DNA of 64,000 bases. Source: Brachionus manjavacas (lineage: Eukaryota; Rotifera; Eurotatoria; Ploima; Brachionidae). This document shows positions 22,631 through 35,673 of this stretch, in pieces. The stretch lies in contig JAHQIY010000030.1 in the NCBI GenBank assembly GCA_019054805.1, forward strand, positions 558,001 through 622,000, in the 5' to 3' direction. Position 1 is the first letter of the stretch. Every line of letters begins with the position of its first letter. A program made the translations under genes and the position numbers. Under the pieces are notes generated by a model, which worked only from the letters and a program-made list of their open reading frames with translations, did not search any database and was not told where the DNA came from.

Positions 22631-23699
22631 GAAAAAATTGGTCGCTTTTTCACTCAAGTTTTACTAAAGGAAAGAAATAAGAAAATATACGCCTCGTAAA
22701 TCAAGCTGTTCATTAGAAAAAAAGTGAAAAGATTGGTCGCTCTTTCACTCAAGTTTTCCTAAAGTAAAGAAATAAGTAAATTTACGCCTCGTTAATCAAG
22801 CTGTTCATTAGAAAAAAAGGGAAAAAATTGGTCGTTTTTTCAATCAAGTCTTCCTAAAGAAAAGAAATAAGAAAATATACGCCTCGTAAATCAAGCTGTT
22901 CATTAGAAAAAAAGTGAAAAAATTGGTCGCTTTTTCACTCAAGTTTTACTAAAGGAAGGAAATAAGAAAATATACGCCTCGTAAATCAAGTTGTCCATTA
23001 GAAAGAAAGGGAAAAAATTGGTCGCTTTTTCACTCAAGTTTTACTAAAGGAAGGAAATAAGAAAATATACGCCTCGTAAATCAAGCTGTTCATTAGAAAA
23101 AAAGGGAAAAAATTGGTCGTTTTTTCAATCAAGTCTTCCTAAAGAAAAGAAATAAGAAAATATACGCCTCGTAAATCAAGCTGTTCATTAGAAAAAAAGT
23201 GAAAAAATTGGTCGCTTTTTCACTCAAGTTTTACTAAAGGAAGGAAATAAGAAAATATACGCCTCGTAAATCAAGCTGTTCATTAGAAAGAAAGTGAAAA
23301 AATTGGTCGCTTTTTCACTCAAGTTTTACTAAAGGAAAGAAATAAGAAAATATACGCCTCGTAAATCAAGCTGTTCATTAGAAAAAAAGTGAAAAGATTG
23401 GTCGCTCTTTCACTCAAGTTTTCCTAAAGTAAAGAAATAAGTAAATTTACGCCTCGTTAATCAAGCTGTTCATTAGAAAAAAAGGGAAAAAATTGGTCGT
23501 TTTTTCAATCAAGTCTTCCTAAAGAAAAGAAATAAGAAAATATACGCCTCGTAAATCAAGCTGTTCATTATAAAATAAGAGAAAAATTGGTCGCTCTTTC
23601 ACTCAAGTTTTCCTAAAGTAAAGAAATAAGTAAATTAGCGCCTCGTATATCAAGTTGTCCATTCGAAAATAAGGTAAATATTGGTGGCCTTTTCACTTA

Positions 23700-25300
23700 A
23701 GTTTTCCTAAAGTAAAGAAATAAGTAAATTTACGCCTCGTAAATCAAGCTGTTCATTAGAAAGAAAGGGAAAAAATTTGGTCGCTTTTTCACTCAAGTAA
23801 TCCTAAAGTAAAGAAATAAGTAAATCTACGCCTCGTTAATCAAGCTGTTCATTAGAAAAAAAGGGAAAAAATTGGTCGCTTTTTCAATCAAGTCTTCCTA
23901 AAGAAAAGAAATAAGAAAATATACGCCTCGTAAATCAAGCTGTTCATTATAAAATAAGGTAAAAATTGGTCGCTTTGTCACTAAATAAGTCAATAAGTAA
24001 GAAAATAAATAAATTAGCGCCTCGTATATCAAGTTGTCCATTCGAAAATAAGGTAAATATTGGTGGCCTTTTCACTTAAGTTTTCCTAAAGTAAAGAAAT
24101 AAGTAAATTTACGCCTCGTAAATCAAGCTGTTCGTTAGAAAAGAAGCGAAAAAATTGGTCGCTTTGTCACTAGAAACGTCAATAAGTAAGGAAATAATTA
24201 AATTAGCGCCTCGTAAATCAAGTTGTCTATTAGAAAAAAAATTAAAAAATTGGTTACTTTTTCACTCAAGTTTTCCTAAAGGAAAGAAATATGTAAATTT
24301 ACGCCTCGGAAATCAAGCTTTTCATTAGAAAATAAGGTAAAAATTGGTCGCTTTGTCACTAAAAATGTCAATAAGTAAGGAAATAAGTAAATATAGGCCT
24401 AGTTAATCAAGTTGTCCATTCGAAAATAAGGTAAAATTTGGTGGCCTTTTCACTTAAGTTTTCCTAAAGTAAAGAAATAAGTAAATTTACGCCTCGTAAA
24501 TCAAGCTGTTCGTTAGAAAGAAAGGGAAAAAATTTGGTCGCTTTTTCACTCAAGTAATCCTAAAGTAAAGAAATAAGTAAATTTACGCCTCGTTAATCAA
24601 GCTGTTCATTAGAAAAAAAGGGAAAAAATTGGTCGCTTTTTCAATCAAGTCTTCCTAAAGAAAAGAAATAAGAAAATATACGCCTCGTAAATCAAGCTGT
24701 TCATTATAAAATAAGGTAAAAATTGGTCGCTTTGTCACTAAATAAGTCAATAAGTAAGAAAATAAATAAATTAGCGCCTCGTATATCAAGTTTTCCATTC
24801 GAAAATAAGGTAAATATTGGTGGCCTTTTCACTTAAGTTTTCCTAAAGTAAAGAAATAAGTAAATTTACGCCTCGTAAATCAAGCTGTTCGTTAGAAAAG
24901 AAGCGAAAAAAATTGGTCGCTTTGTCACTAGAAACGTCAATAAGTAAGGAAATAATTAAATTAGCGCCTCGTAAATCAAGTTGTCTATTAGAAAAAAAAG
25001 TAAAAAATTGGTTACTTTTTCACTCAAGTTTTCCTAAAGGAAAGAAATATGTAAATTTACGCCTCGGAAATCAAGCTTTTCATTAGAAAATAAGGTAAAA
25101 ATTGGTCGCTTTGTCACTAAAAATGTCAATAAGTAAGGAAATAAGTAAATATAGGCCTAGTTAATCAAGTTGTCCATTCGAAAATAAGGTAAAAAATGGT
25201 GGCCTTTTCACTTAAGTTTTCCTAAAGTAAAGTAATAAGTAAATTTACGCCTCGTAAATCAAGTTGTCCATTCGAAAAATAAAGTAAAATAACGACGCTT
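23700..25300 (-). repeat. 757-bp tandem repeat block
   Basis: The rare variant CAAGTAATCCTAAAG occurs at 23794 and 24551, 757 bp (8 monomers) apart. Similar monomer order follows both, including GGTGGCCTTTTCAC and GAAAAGAAGCG variants. The same variant recurs at 26961 and 31401. Confidence 0.8.
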
Positions 25301-26869
25301 TGTCATTCAATTTGTCAATTAGGAAAGAAATAAGTAAAAAATCACCTGATACATCAAATTGTCCATAAGAAAAGAAATAAGTAATAAACCGCTTCGTAAA
25401 TCAAGTTTCCATTAAAAAATTAGGTAAAAGATGAACGCTTTGCCACTAAAAATGTCAATAAGTAAGGAAATAAGTAAATTTAGGCCTCGTAAATCAAGTT
25501 GTCCATTAGAAAATAAGAGAAAAATTGGTCGCTCTTTCACTCAAGTTTTCCTAAAGTAAAGAAATAAGTAAATTTACGCCTCGTAAATCAAGTTGTCCAT
25601 TAGAAAGAAAGGGAAAAAATTGGTCGCTTTTTCACTCAAGTTTTACTAAAGGAAGGAAATAAGAAAATATACGCCTCGTAAATCAAGCTGTTCATTAGAA
25701 AAAAAGTGAAAAAATTGGTCGCTTTTTCACTCAAGTTTTACTAAAGGAAGGAAATAAGAAAATATACGCCTCGTAAATCAAGCTGTTCATTAGAAAAAAG
25801 TGAAAAAATTGGTCGCTTTTTCACTCAAGTTTTACTAAATGAAAGAATTAAGAAAATATACGCCTCGTAAATCAAGCTGTTCATTAGAAAAAAAGTGAAA
25901 AAATTGGTCGCTTTTTCACTCAAGTTTTACTAAAGGAAGGAAATAAGAAAATATACGCCTCGTAAATCAAGCTGTTCATTAGAAAAAAAGTGAAAAAATT
26001 GGTCGCTTTTTCACTCAAGTTTTACTAAAGGAAGGAAATAAGAAAATATACGCCTCGTAAATCAAGCTGTTCATTAGAAAAAAAGGGAAAAAATTGGTCG
26101 CTTTGTCACTTAAAAAAGTCAATAAGTAAGAAAATAATAAAATTAGCGCCTCCTAAATCAAGTTGTCCATTCAAAAATAAGGTAAAAATTGGTCGCTCTT
26201 CACTCAAGTATTCCTAAAGTAAAGAAATAAATAAATTTACGCCTCGTAAATCAAGCTGTTTATTAGAAAAAGTGAAAAAATTGGTCGCTTTGTCACTAGA
26301 AATGTCAATAAGTAAAGAAATAAGTAAATTTTCGCCTCGTAAATCAAGCTGTTCATTAAAAAATAAGGGAAAAAATTGGTCGATTAGTCACTAGAAATGT
26401 CAATAAGTAAGGAAATAATTAAATTACCGCCTCGTAAAACAAGTTGTCCATTCAAAAATAAGGTAAAAATTGGTCGCTCTTTCAATCAAGTTTTCCTAAA
26501 GTAAAGAAATAAGAAAATATACGCCTCGTTAATCAAGCTGTTCATTAGAAAAAAGTGAAAAGATTGGTCGCTCTTTCACTCAAGTTTTCCTAAAGTAAAG
26601 AAATAAGTAAATTTACGCCTCGTAAATCAAGTTGTCCATTAGAAAGAAAGGGAAAAAATTGGTCGCTTTTTCACTCAAGTTTTACTAAAGGAAGGAAATA
26701 AGAAAATATACGCCTCGTAAATCAAGCTGTTCATTAAAAAATAAGGGAAAAAATTGGTCGATTAGTCACTAGAAATGTCAATAAGTAAGGAAATAATTAA
26801 ATTACCGCCTCGTAAAACAAGTTGTCCATTCAAAAATAAGGTAAAAATTGGTCGCTCTTTCAATCAAGT

Positions 26870-27560
26870 TTTCCTAAAGTAAAGAAATAAGTAAATTTAC
26901 GCCTCGTAAATCAAGCTGTTCGTTAGAAAGAAAGGGAAAAAATTTGGTCGCTTTTTCACTCAAGTAATCCTAAAGTAAAGAAATAAGTAAATTTACGCCT
27001 CGTTAATCAAGCTGTTCATTAGAAAAAAAGGGAAAAAATTGGTCGCTTTTTCAATCAAGTCTTCCTAAAGAAAAGAAATAAGAAAATATACGCCTCGTAA
27101 ATCAAGCTGTTCATTATAAAATAAGGTAAAAATTGGTCGCTTTGTCACTAAATAAGTCAATAAGAAAGAAAATAAATAAATTAGCGCCTCGTATATCAAG
27201 TTGTCCATTCGAAAATAAGGTAAATATTGGTGGCCTTTTCACTTAAGTTTTCCTAAAGTAAAGAAATAAGTAAATTTACGCCTCGTAAATCAAGCTGTTC
27301 GTTAGAAAAGAAGCGAAAAAATTGGTCGCTTTGTCACTAGAAACGTCAATAAGTAAGGAAATAATTAAATTAGCGCCTCGTAAATCAAGTTGTCTATTAG
27401 AAAAAAAAGTAAAAAATTGGTTACTTTTTCACTCAAGTTTTCCTAAAGGAAAGAAATATGTAAATTTACGCCTCGGAAATCAAGTTGTCCATTCGAAAAA
27501 TAAAGTAAAATATGGACGCTTTGTCATTCAGTTTGTCAATTAGGAAAGAAATAAGTAAAA
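26870..27560 (-). repeat. Segmental duplication, copy 1 (partner at about 31310-31998)
   Basis: Matches the segment about 4440 bp downstream: CAAGTAATCC at 26961 and 31401, and the chance ORFs at 27322 and 31760 that share their C-terminal 60 codons. The second copy differs near 31770-31800, where a neighbouring variant (CACTAAATAAGTCAATAAG) has replaced the sequence, as gene conversion would do. Confidence 0.8.
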
Positions 27561-29451
27561 AATCACCTGATATATCAAATTGTCCATAAGAAAAGAAATA
27601 AGTAATAAACCGCTTCGTAAATCAAGTTTCCATTAAAAAATTAGGTAAAAGATGGACGCTTTGCCACTAAAAATGTCAATAAGTAAGGAAATAAGTAAAT
27701 TTAGGCCTCGTTAATCAAGTTGTCCATTAGAAAATAAGGTAAAAATTGGTCGCTCTTTCACTCAAGTTTTCCTAAAGTAAAGAAATAAGTAAATTTACGC
27801 ATCGGAAATCAAGCTGTTAGTTAGAAAAGAAGCGAAAAAATTGGTCGCTTTGTCACTAGAAACGTCAATAAGTAAGGAAATAATTAAATTAGCGCCTCGT
27901 AAATCAAGTTGTCTATTAGAAAAAAGTAAAAAATTGGTTACTTTTTCACTCAAGTTTTCCTAAAGGAAAGAAATATGTAAATTTACGCCTCGGAAATCAA
28001 GCTTTTCATTAGAAAATAAGGTAAAAATTGGTCGCTTTGTCACTACAAATGTCAATAAGTAAGGAAATAAGTAAATTTAGGCCTAGTTAATCAAGTTGTC
28101 CATTCGAAAATAAGGTAAAAAATGGTGGCCTTTTCACTTAAGTTTTCCTAAAGTAAAGTAATAAGTAAATTTACGCCTCGGAAATCAAGTTGTCCATTCG
28201 AAAAATAAAGTAAAATATGGACGCTTTGTCATTCAATTTGTCAATTAGGAAAGAAATAAGTAAAAAATCACCTGATACATCAAATTGTCCATAAGAAAAG
28301 AAATAAGTAATAAACCGCTTCGTAAATCAAGTTTCCATTAAAAAATTAGGTAAAAGATTGACGCTTTGCCACTAAAAATGTCAATAAGTAAGGAAATAAG
28401 TAAATTTAGGCCTCGTAAATCAAGTTGTCCATTAGAAAATAAGAGAAAAATTGGTCGCTCTTTCACTCAAGTTTTCCTAAAGTAAAGAAATAAGTAAATT
28501 TACGCCTCGTAAATCAAGTTGTCCATTAGAAAGAAAGGGAAAAAATTGGTCGCTTTTTCACTCAAGTTTTACTAAAGGAAGGAAATAAGAAAATATACGC
28601 CTCGTAAATCAAGCTGTTCATTAGAAAAAAAGTGAAAAAAATGGTCGCTTTTTCACTCAAGTTTTACTAAAGGAAGGAAATAAGAAAATAAACGCCTCGT
28701 AAATCAAGCTGTTCATTAGAAAAAAAGTGAAAAAATTGGTCGCTTTTTCACTCAAGTTTTCCTAAAGGCAAGAAGTAAGAAAATATACGCCTCGTTAATC
28801 AAGCTGTTCATTAGAAAAAAAGTGAAAAGATTGGTCGCTCTTTCACTCAAGTTTTCCTAAAGTAAAGAAATAAGTAAATTTACGCCTCGTAAATCAAGTT
28901 GTCCATTAGAAAGAAAGGGAAAAAATTGGTCGCTTTTTCACTCAAGTTTTACTAAAGGAAGGAAAAAAGAAAATATACGCCTCGTAAATCAAGCTGTTCA
29001 TTAGAAAAAAAGTGAAAAAATTGGTCGCTCTTTCACTCAAGTTTTCCTAAAGTAAAGAAATAAGAAAATATACGCCTCGTAAATCAAGTTGTCTATTAGA
29101 AAAAAAAGTAAAAAATTGGTTACTTTTTCACTCAAGTTTTACTAAAGGAAGGAAATAAGAAAATATACGCCTCGTAAATCAAGCTGTTCATTAGAAAAAA
29201 AGTGAAAAAATTGGTCGCTTTTTCACTCAAGTTTTACTAAAGGAAGGAAATAAGAAAATATACGCCTCGTAAATCAAGCTGTTCATTAGAAAAAAGTGAA
29301 AAAATTGGTCGCTTTTTCACTCAAGTTTTACTAAAGGAAGGAAATAAGAAAATATACGCCTCGTAAATCAAGCTGTTCATTAGAAAAAAAGGGAAAAAAT
29401 TGGTCGCTTTGTCACTTAAAAAAGTCAATAAGTAAGAAAATAATAAAATTA

Positions 29452-31340
29452 GCGCCTCCTAAATCAAGTTGTCCATTCAAAAATAAGGTAAAAATTGGTC
29501 GCTCTTCACTCAAGTATTCCTAAAGTAAAGAAATAAATAAATTTACGCCTCGTAAATCAAGCTGTTTATTAGAAAAAAAGTGAAAAAATTGGTCGCTTTG
29601 TCACTAGAAATGTCAATAAGTAAAGAAATAAGTAAATTTTCGCCTCGTAAATCAAGCTGTTCATTAAAAAATAAGGGAAAAAATTGGTCGATTAGTCACT
29701 AGAAATGTCAATAAGTAAGGAAATAATTAAATTACCGCCTCGTAAAACAAGCTGTTCATTAGAAAAAAAGTGAAAAGATTGGTCGCTCTTTCACTCAAGT
29801 TTTCCTAAAGTAAAGAAATAAGTAAATTTACGCCTCGTAAATCAAGTTGTCCATTAGAAAGAAAGGGAAAAAATTGGTCGCTTTTTCACTCAAGTTTTAC
29901 TAAAGGAAGGAAAAAAGAAAATATACGCCTCGTAAATCAAGCTGTTCATTAGAAAAAAAGTGAAAAAATTGGTCGCTCTTTCACTCAAGTTTTCCTAAAG
30001 TAAAGAAATAAGAAAATATACGCCTCGTAAATCAAGTTGTCTATTAGAAAAAAGTAAAAAATTGGTTACTTTTTCACTCAAGTTTTACTAAAGGAAGGAA
30101 ATAAGAAAATATACGCCTCGTAAATCAAGCTGTTCATTAGAAAAAAAGTGAAAAAATTGGTCGCTTTTTCACTCAAGTTTTACTAAAGGAAGGAAATAAG
30201 AAAATATACGCCTCGTAAATCAAGCTGTTCATTAGAAAAAGTGAAAAAATTGGTCGCTTTTTCACTCAAGTTTTACTAAAGGAAGGAAATAAGAAAATAT
30301 ACGCCTCGTAAATCAAGCTGTTCATTAGAAAAAAAGGGAAAAAATTGGTCGCTTTGTCACTTAAAAAAGTCAATAAGTAAGAAAATAATAAAATTAGCGC
30401 CTCCTAAATCAAGTTGTCCATTCAAAAATAAGGTAAAAATTGGTCGCTCTTCACTCAAGTATTCCTAAAGTAAAGAAATAAATAAATTTACGCCTCGTAA
30501 ATCAAGCTGTTTATTAGAAAAAAGTGAAAAATTGGTCGCTTTGTCACTAGAAATGTCAATAAGTAAAGAAATAAGTAAATTTTCGCCTCGTAAATCAAGC
30601 TGTTCATTAAAAAATAAGGGAAAAAATTGGTCGATTAGTCACTAGAAATGTCAATAAGTAAGGAAATAATTAAATTACCGCCTCGTAAAACAAGTTGTCC
30701 ATTCAAAAATAAGGTAAAAATTGGTCGCTCTTTCAATCAAGTTTTCCTAAAGTAAAGAAATAAGAAAATATACGCCTCGTTAATCAAGCTGTTCATTAGA
30801 AAAAGTGAAAAGATTGGTCGCTCTTTCACTCAAGTTTTCCTAAAGTAAAGAAATAAGTAAATTTACGCCTCGTAAATCAAGTTGTCCATTAGAAAGAAAG
30901 GGAAAAAATTGGTCGCTTTTTCACTCAAGTTTTACTAAAGGAAGGAAATAAGAAAATATACGCCTCGTAAATCAAGCTGTTCATTAAAAAATAAGGGAAA
31001 AAATTGGTCGATTAGTCACTAGAAATGTCAATAAGTAAGGAAATAATTAAATTACCGCCTCGTAAAACAAGTTGTCCATTCAAAAATAAGGTAAAAATTG
31101 GTCGCTCTTTCAATCAAGTTTTCCTAAAGTAAAGAAATAAGAAAATATACGCCTCGTTAATCAAGCTGTTCATTAGAAAAAAAGTGAAAAGATTGGTCGC
31201 TCTTTCACTCAAGTTTTCCTAAAGTAAAGAAATAAGTAAATTTACGCCTCGTAAATCAAGTTGTCCATTAGAAAGAAAGGGAAAAAATTGGTCGCTCTTT
31301 CACTCAAGTTTTCCTAAAGTAAAGAAATAAGTAAATTTAC
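29452..31340 (-). repeat. 945-bp (10-monomer) tandem blocks marked by CGCCTCCTAAATC
   Basis: The mutated box GCGCCTCCTAAATC occurs at 29452 and 30397, 945 bp apart, and also at 26146 (3306 bp, 35 monomers, earlier). TTGGTTACTTTTTCACTC monomers at about 29115 and 30061 give the same 946-bp spacing, so whole ten-monomer blocks were copied. Confidence 0.82.
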
Positions 31341-32001
31341 GCCTCGTAAATCAAGCTGTTCGTTAGAAAGAAAGGGAAAAAATTTGGTCGCTTTTTCACT
31401 CAAGTAATCCTAAAGTAAAGAAATAAGTAAATTTACGCCTCGTTAATCAAGCTGTTCATTAGAAAAAAGGGAAAAATTGGTCGCTTTTTCAATCAAGTCT
31501 TCCTAAAGAAAAGAAATAAGAAAATATACGCCTCGTAAATCAAGCTGTTCATTATAAAATAAGGTAAAAATTGGTCGCTTTGTCACTAAATAAGTCAATA
31601 AGAAAGAAAATAAATAAATTAGCGCCTCGTATATCAAGTTGTCCATTCGAAAATAAGGTAAATATTGGTGGCCTTTTCACTTAAGTTTTCCTAAAGTAAA
31701 GAAATAAGTAAATTTACGCCTCGTAAATCAAGCTGTTCGTTAGAAAAGAAGCGAAAAAATTGGTCGCTTTGTCACTAAATAAGTCAATAAGAAAGAAAAT
31801 AATTAAATTAGCGCCTCGTAAATCAAGTTGTCTATTAGAAAAAAAAGTAAAAAATTGGTTACTTTTTCACTCAAGTTTTCCTAAAGGAAAGAAATATGTA
31901 AATTTACGCCTCGGAAATCAAGTTGTCCATTCGAAAAATAAAGTAAAATATGGACGCTTTGTCATTCAGTTTGTCAATTAGGAAAGAAATAAGTAAAAAA
32001 T

Positions 32002-33415
32002 CACCTGATATATCAAATTGTCCATAAGAAAAGAAATAAGTAATAAACCGCTTCGTAAATCAAGTTTCCATTAAAAAATTAGGTAAAAGATGGACGCTTT
32101 GCCACTAAAAATGTCAATAAGTAAGGAAATAAGTAAATTTAGGCCTCGTTAATCAAGTTGTCCATTAGAAAATAAGGTAAAAATTGGTCGCTCTTTCACT
32201 CAAGTTTTCCTAAAGTAAAGAAATAAGTAAATTTACGCATCGGAAATCAAGCTGTTAGTTAGAAAAGAAGCGAAAAAATTGGTCGCTTTGTCACTAGAAA
32301 CGTCAATAAGTAAGGAAATAATTAAATTAGCGCCTCGTAAATCAAGTTGTCTATTAGAAAAAAAAGTAAAAAATTGGTTACTTTTTCACTCAAGTTTTCC
32401 TAAAGGAAAGAAATATGTAAATTTACGCCTCGGAAATCAAGCTTTTCATTAGAAAATAAGGTAAAAATTGGTCGCTTTGTCACTACAAATGTCAATAAGT
32501 AAGGAAATAAGTAAATTTAGGCCTAGTTAATCAAGTTGTCCATTCGAAAATAAGGTAAAAAATGGTGGCCTTTTCACTTAAGTTTTCCTAAAGGAAAGAA
32601 ATATGTAAATTTACGCCTCGGAAATCAAGTTGTCCATTCGAAAAATAAAGTAAAATATGGACGCTTTGTCATTCAGTTTGTCAATTAGGAAAGAAATAAG
32701 TAAAAAATCACCTGATATATCAAATTGTCCATAAGAAAAGAAATAAGTAATAAACCGCTTCGTAAATCAAGTTTCCATTAAAAAATTAGGTAAAAGATGG
32801 ACGCTTTGCCACTAAAAATGTCAATAAGTAAGGAAATAAGTAAATTTAGGCCTCGTTAATCAAGTTGTCCATTAGAAAATAAGGTAAAAATTGGTCGCTC
32901 TTTCACTCAAGTTTTCCTAAAGTAAAGAAATAAGTAAATTTACGCATCGGAAATCAAGCTGTTAGTTAGAAAAGAAGCGAAAAAATTGGTCGCTTTGTCA
33001 CTAGAAACGTCAATAAGTAAGGAAATAATTAAATTAGCGCCTCGTAAATCAAGTTGTCTATTAGAAAAAAAAGTAAAAAATTGGTTACTTTTTCACTCAA
33101 GTTTTCCTAAAGGAAAGAAATATGTAAATTTACGCCTCGGAAATCAAGCTTTTCATTAGAAAATAAGGTAAAAATTGGTCGCTTTGTCACTACAAATGTC
33201 AATAAGTAAGGAAATAAGTAAATTTAGGCCTAGTTAATCAAGTTGTCCATTCGAAAATAAGGTAAAAAATGGTGGCCTTTTCACTTAAGTTTTCCTAAAG
33301 TAAAGTAATAAGTAAATTTACGCCTCGGAAATCAAGTTGTCCATTCGAAAAATAAAGTAAAATATGGACGCTTTGTCATTCAATTTGTCAATTAGGAAAG
33401 AAATAAGTAAAAAAT
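32002..33415 (-). repeat. 707-bp higher-order repeat, two exact-length copies
   Basis: Half-monomers at 32002, 32709 and 33416 are spaced 707 and 707 bp. The blocks contain the same series: CGCTTCG monomer, GGCCTCG monomer, GCATCGG monomer with CTGTTAGTTAG, TTGTCTATTAG monomer, CGGAAATCAAGCTTTTC monomer, GGCCTAG monomer and a GGAAATCAAGTTGTCC monomer. The same 707-bp length occurs at 17031-17737 and 18821-19527, and 705-710 bp at 27564-28268 and 21463-22172. Confidence 0.9.
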
Positions 33416-35555
33416 CACCTGATACATCAAATTGTCCATAAGAAAAGAAATAAGTAATAAACCGCTTCGTAAATCAAGTTTCCATTAAAAAATTAGGTAA
33501 AAGATTGACGCTTTGCCACTAAAAATGTCAATAAGTAAGGAAATAAGTAAATTTAGGCCTCGTAAATCAAGTTGTCCATTAGAAAATAAGAGAAAAATTG
33601 GTCGCTCTTTCACTCAAGTTTTCCTAAAGTAAAGAAATAAGTAAATTTACGCCTCGTAAATCAAGTTGTCCATTAGAAAGAAAGGGAAAAAATTGGTCGC
33701 TTTTTCACTCAAGTTTTACTAAAGGAAGGAAATAAGAAAATATACGCCTCGTAAATCAAGCTGTTCATTAGAAAAAAAGTGAAAAAATGGTCGCTTTTTC
33801 ACTCAAGTTTTACTAAAGGAAGGAAATAAGAAAATAAACGCCTCGTAAATCAAGCTGTTCATTAGAAAAAAAGTGAAAAAATTGGTCGCTTTTTCACTCA
33901 AGTTTTCCTAAAGGCAAGAAGTAAGAAAATATACGCCTCGTTAATCAAGCTGTTCATTAGAAAAAAAGTGAAAAGATTGGTCGCTCTTTCACTCAAGTTT
34001 TTCTAAAGTAAAGAAATAAGTAAATTTACGCCTCGTAAATCAAGTTGTCCATTAGAAAGAAAGGGAAAAAATTGGTCGCTTTTTCACTCAAGTTTTACTA
34101 AAGGAAGGAAAAAAGAAAATATACGCCTCGTAAATCAAGCTGTTCATTAGAAAAAAAGTGAAAAAATTGGTCGCTCTTTCACTCAAGTTTTCCTAAAGTA
34201 AAGAAATAAGTAAATTTACGCCTCGTAAATCAAGTTGTCCATTAGAAAAAAAGTGAAAAGATTGGTCGCTTTTTCACTCAAGTTTTACTAAAGGCAAGAA
34301 GTAAGAAAATATACGCCTCGTTAATCAAGCTGTTCATTAGAAAAAAAGTGAAAAAATTGGTCGCTCTTTCACTCAAGTTTTCCTAAAGTAAAGAAATAAG
34401 TAAATTTACGCCTCGTAAATCAAGTTGTCCATTAGAAAGAAAGGGAAAAAATTGGTCGCTTTTTCACTCAAGTTTTACTAAAGGAAGGAAATAAGAAAAT
34501 ATACGCCTCGTAAATCAAGCTGTTCATTAGAAAAAAAGTGAAAAAATTGGTCGCTTTTTCACTGAAGTTTTACTAAAGGAAGGAAATAAGAAAATAAACG
34601 CCTTGTAAATCAAGCTGTTCATTAGAAAAAAAGTGAAAAAATTGGTCGCTTTTTCACTCAAGTTTTCCTAAAGGCAAGAAGTAAGAAAATATACGCCTCG
34701 TTAATCAAGCTGTTCATTAGAAAAAAGTGAAAAAATTGGTCTCTCTTTCACTCAAGTATTCCTAAAGTAAAGAAAAAAGTAAATTTACGCCTCGTAAATC
34801 AAGTTGTCCATTAGAAAATAAGAGAAAAATTGGTCGCTCTTTCACTCAAGTTTTCCTTAAGAAAAGAAATAAGTAAATTTTCGCCTCGTATTTCAAGCTG
34901 TTCGTTAGAAAGAAAGGGAAAAAATTGGTCACTTTTTCACTCAAGTTTTCCTAAAGTAAAGAAATAAGAAAATATACGCCTCGTAAATCAAGCTGTTCAT
35001 TAGAAAATATGGTAAAAATTGGTCGCTTTGTCACTAAAAATGTCAATAAGTAAAGAAATAAATAAATTTACGCCTCGTAAATCAAGCTGTTCATTAGAAA
35101 AAAAGGGAAAAAATTGGTCGCTTTTTCACTCAAGTTTTCCTAAAGAAAAGAAATAAGAAAATATACGCCTCGTAAATCAAGCTGTTCATTAGAAAATATG
35201 GTAAAAATTGGTCGCTTTGTCACTAAAAATGTCAATAAGTAAAGAAATAAGTAAGTTTACGCCTCGTAAATCAAGCTGTTTATAAGAAAAAAAGTGAAAA
35301 AATTGGTCGCTTTGTCACTAGAAATGTCAATAAGTAGGGTAATAATTTAATTAGCGCCTCGTAAATCAAGTTGTCCATTCAAAAATAAGGTAAAAAATGG
35401 TCACTTTTTCACTAACGATTTCTTAAATTAAAGAAATAAGTAAATTTAGGCCTCGTTAATCAAGTTGTCCATTAGAAAATAAGGGAAAAATTTGTCGCTT
35501 TGTCACTTAAAAAAGTCAATAAGTAGGAAAATAATTGAATTAGCGCCTCGTAAAT

Positions 35556-35673
35556 CAAGTTGTCCATTCGATAATAAGGTAAAAATTGGTGGCCTTTTCA
35601 CTTAATCCTTACTTATTGACATTTCTAGTGACAAAGCGACCAATTTTTACCTTATTTTTGAATGGACAACTTG
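35556..35673. repeat. Inverted satellite junction (imperfect palindrome)
   Basis: Arrays 2 and 3 meet here in opposite orientation. The left arm 35556-35601 pairs with the right arm 35628-35673 over 46 bp at 41 positions, around a 26-bp spacer at 35602-35627. The left arm carries the AAAGGCCACC variant and the right arm AAAGCGACC, so the arms are different monomers, not a mirror copy of one sequence. The arrays stay inverted for tens of kilobases on both sides. Confidence 0.9.

Larger units (their letters stand above)
9904..35601 (-). repeat. Satellite array 2 (about 270 monomers of ~94 bp, reverse)
   Basis: The same satellite as array 1, but inverted: the box reads CGCCTCGTAAATCAAG on the plus strand. 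The array starts within the box at 9909-9914, directly against the retrotransposon. The first monomers carry GGACGC-type centres (GCGTCC in the other orientation) like array 1; deeper in, GGTCGC (GCGACC) dominates. It is subdivided into higher-order blocks, some defined by 47-bp half units. Short ORFs here (for example 17281-17481, 19544-19744, 22189-22389, 27322-27543, 31760-31981) are repeat translations: 94 is not a multiple of 3, so the frame rotates every monomer and closes within about three. No other gene lies in this stretch. Confidence 0.96.

Noticed and set aside
17281..31981. ORFs with a KEIIKLAPRKSSCLLEKK-type peptide in array 2
   Set aside because: Same cause as in array 3, on the inverted satellite. 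No conserved length or start, and the opposite-strand ORFs at 44120 and 54329 in array 3 give the same kind of peptide.
35556..35673. Inversion junction as a simple fold-back sequencing artefact
   Set aside because: The arms differ at 5 of 46 positions and belong to different monomer variants; an artefact would give identical arms.
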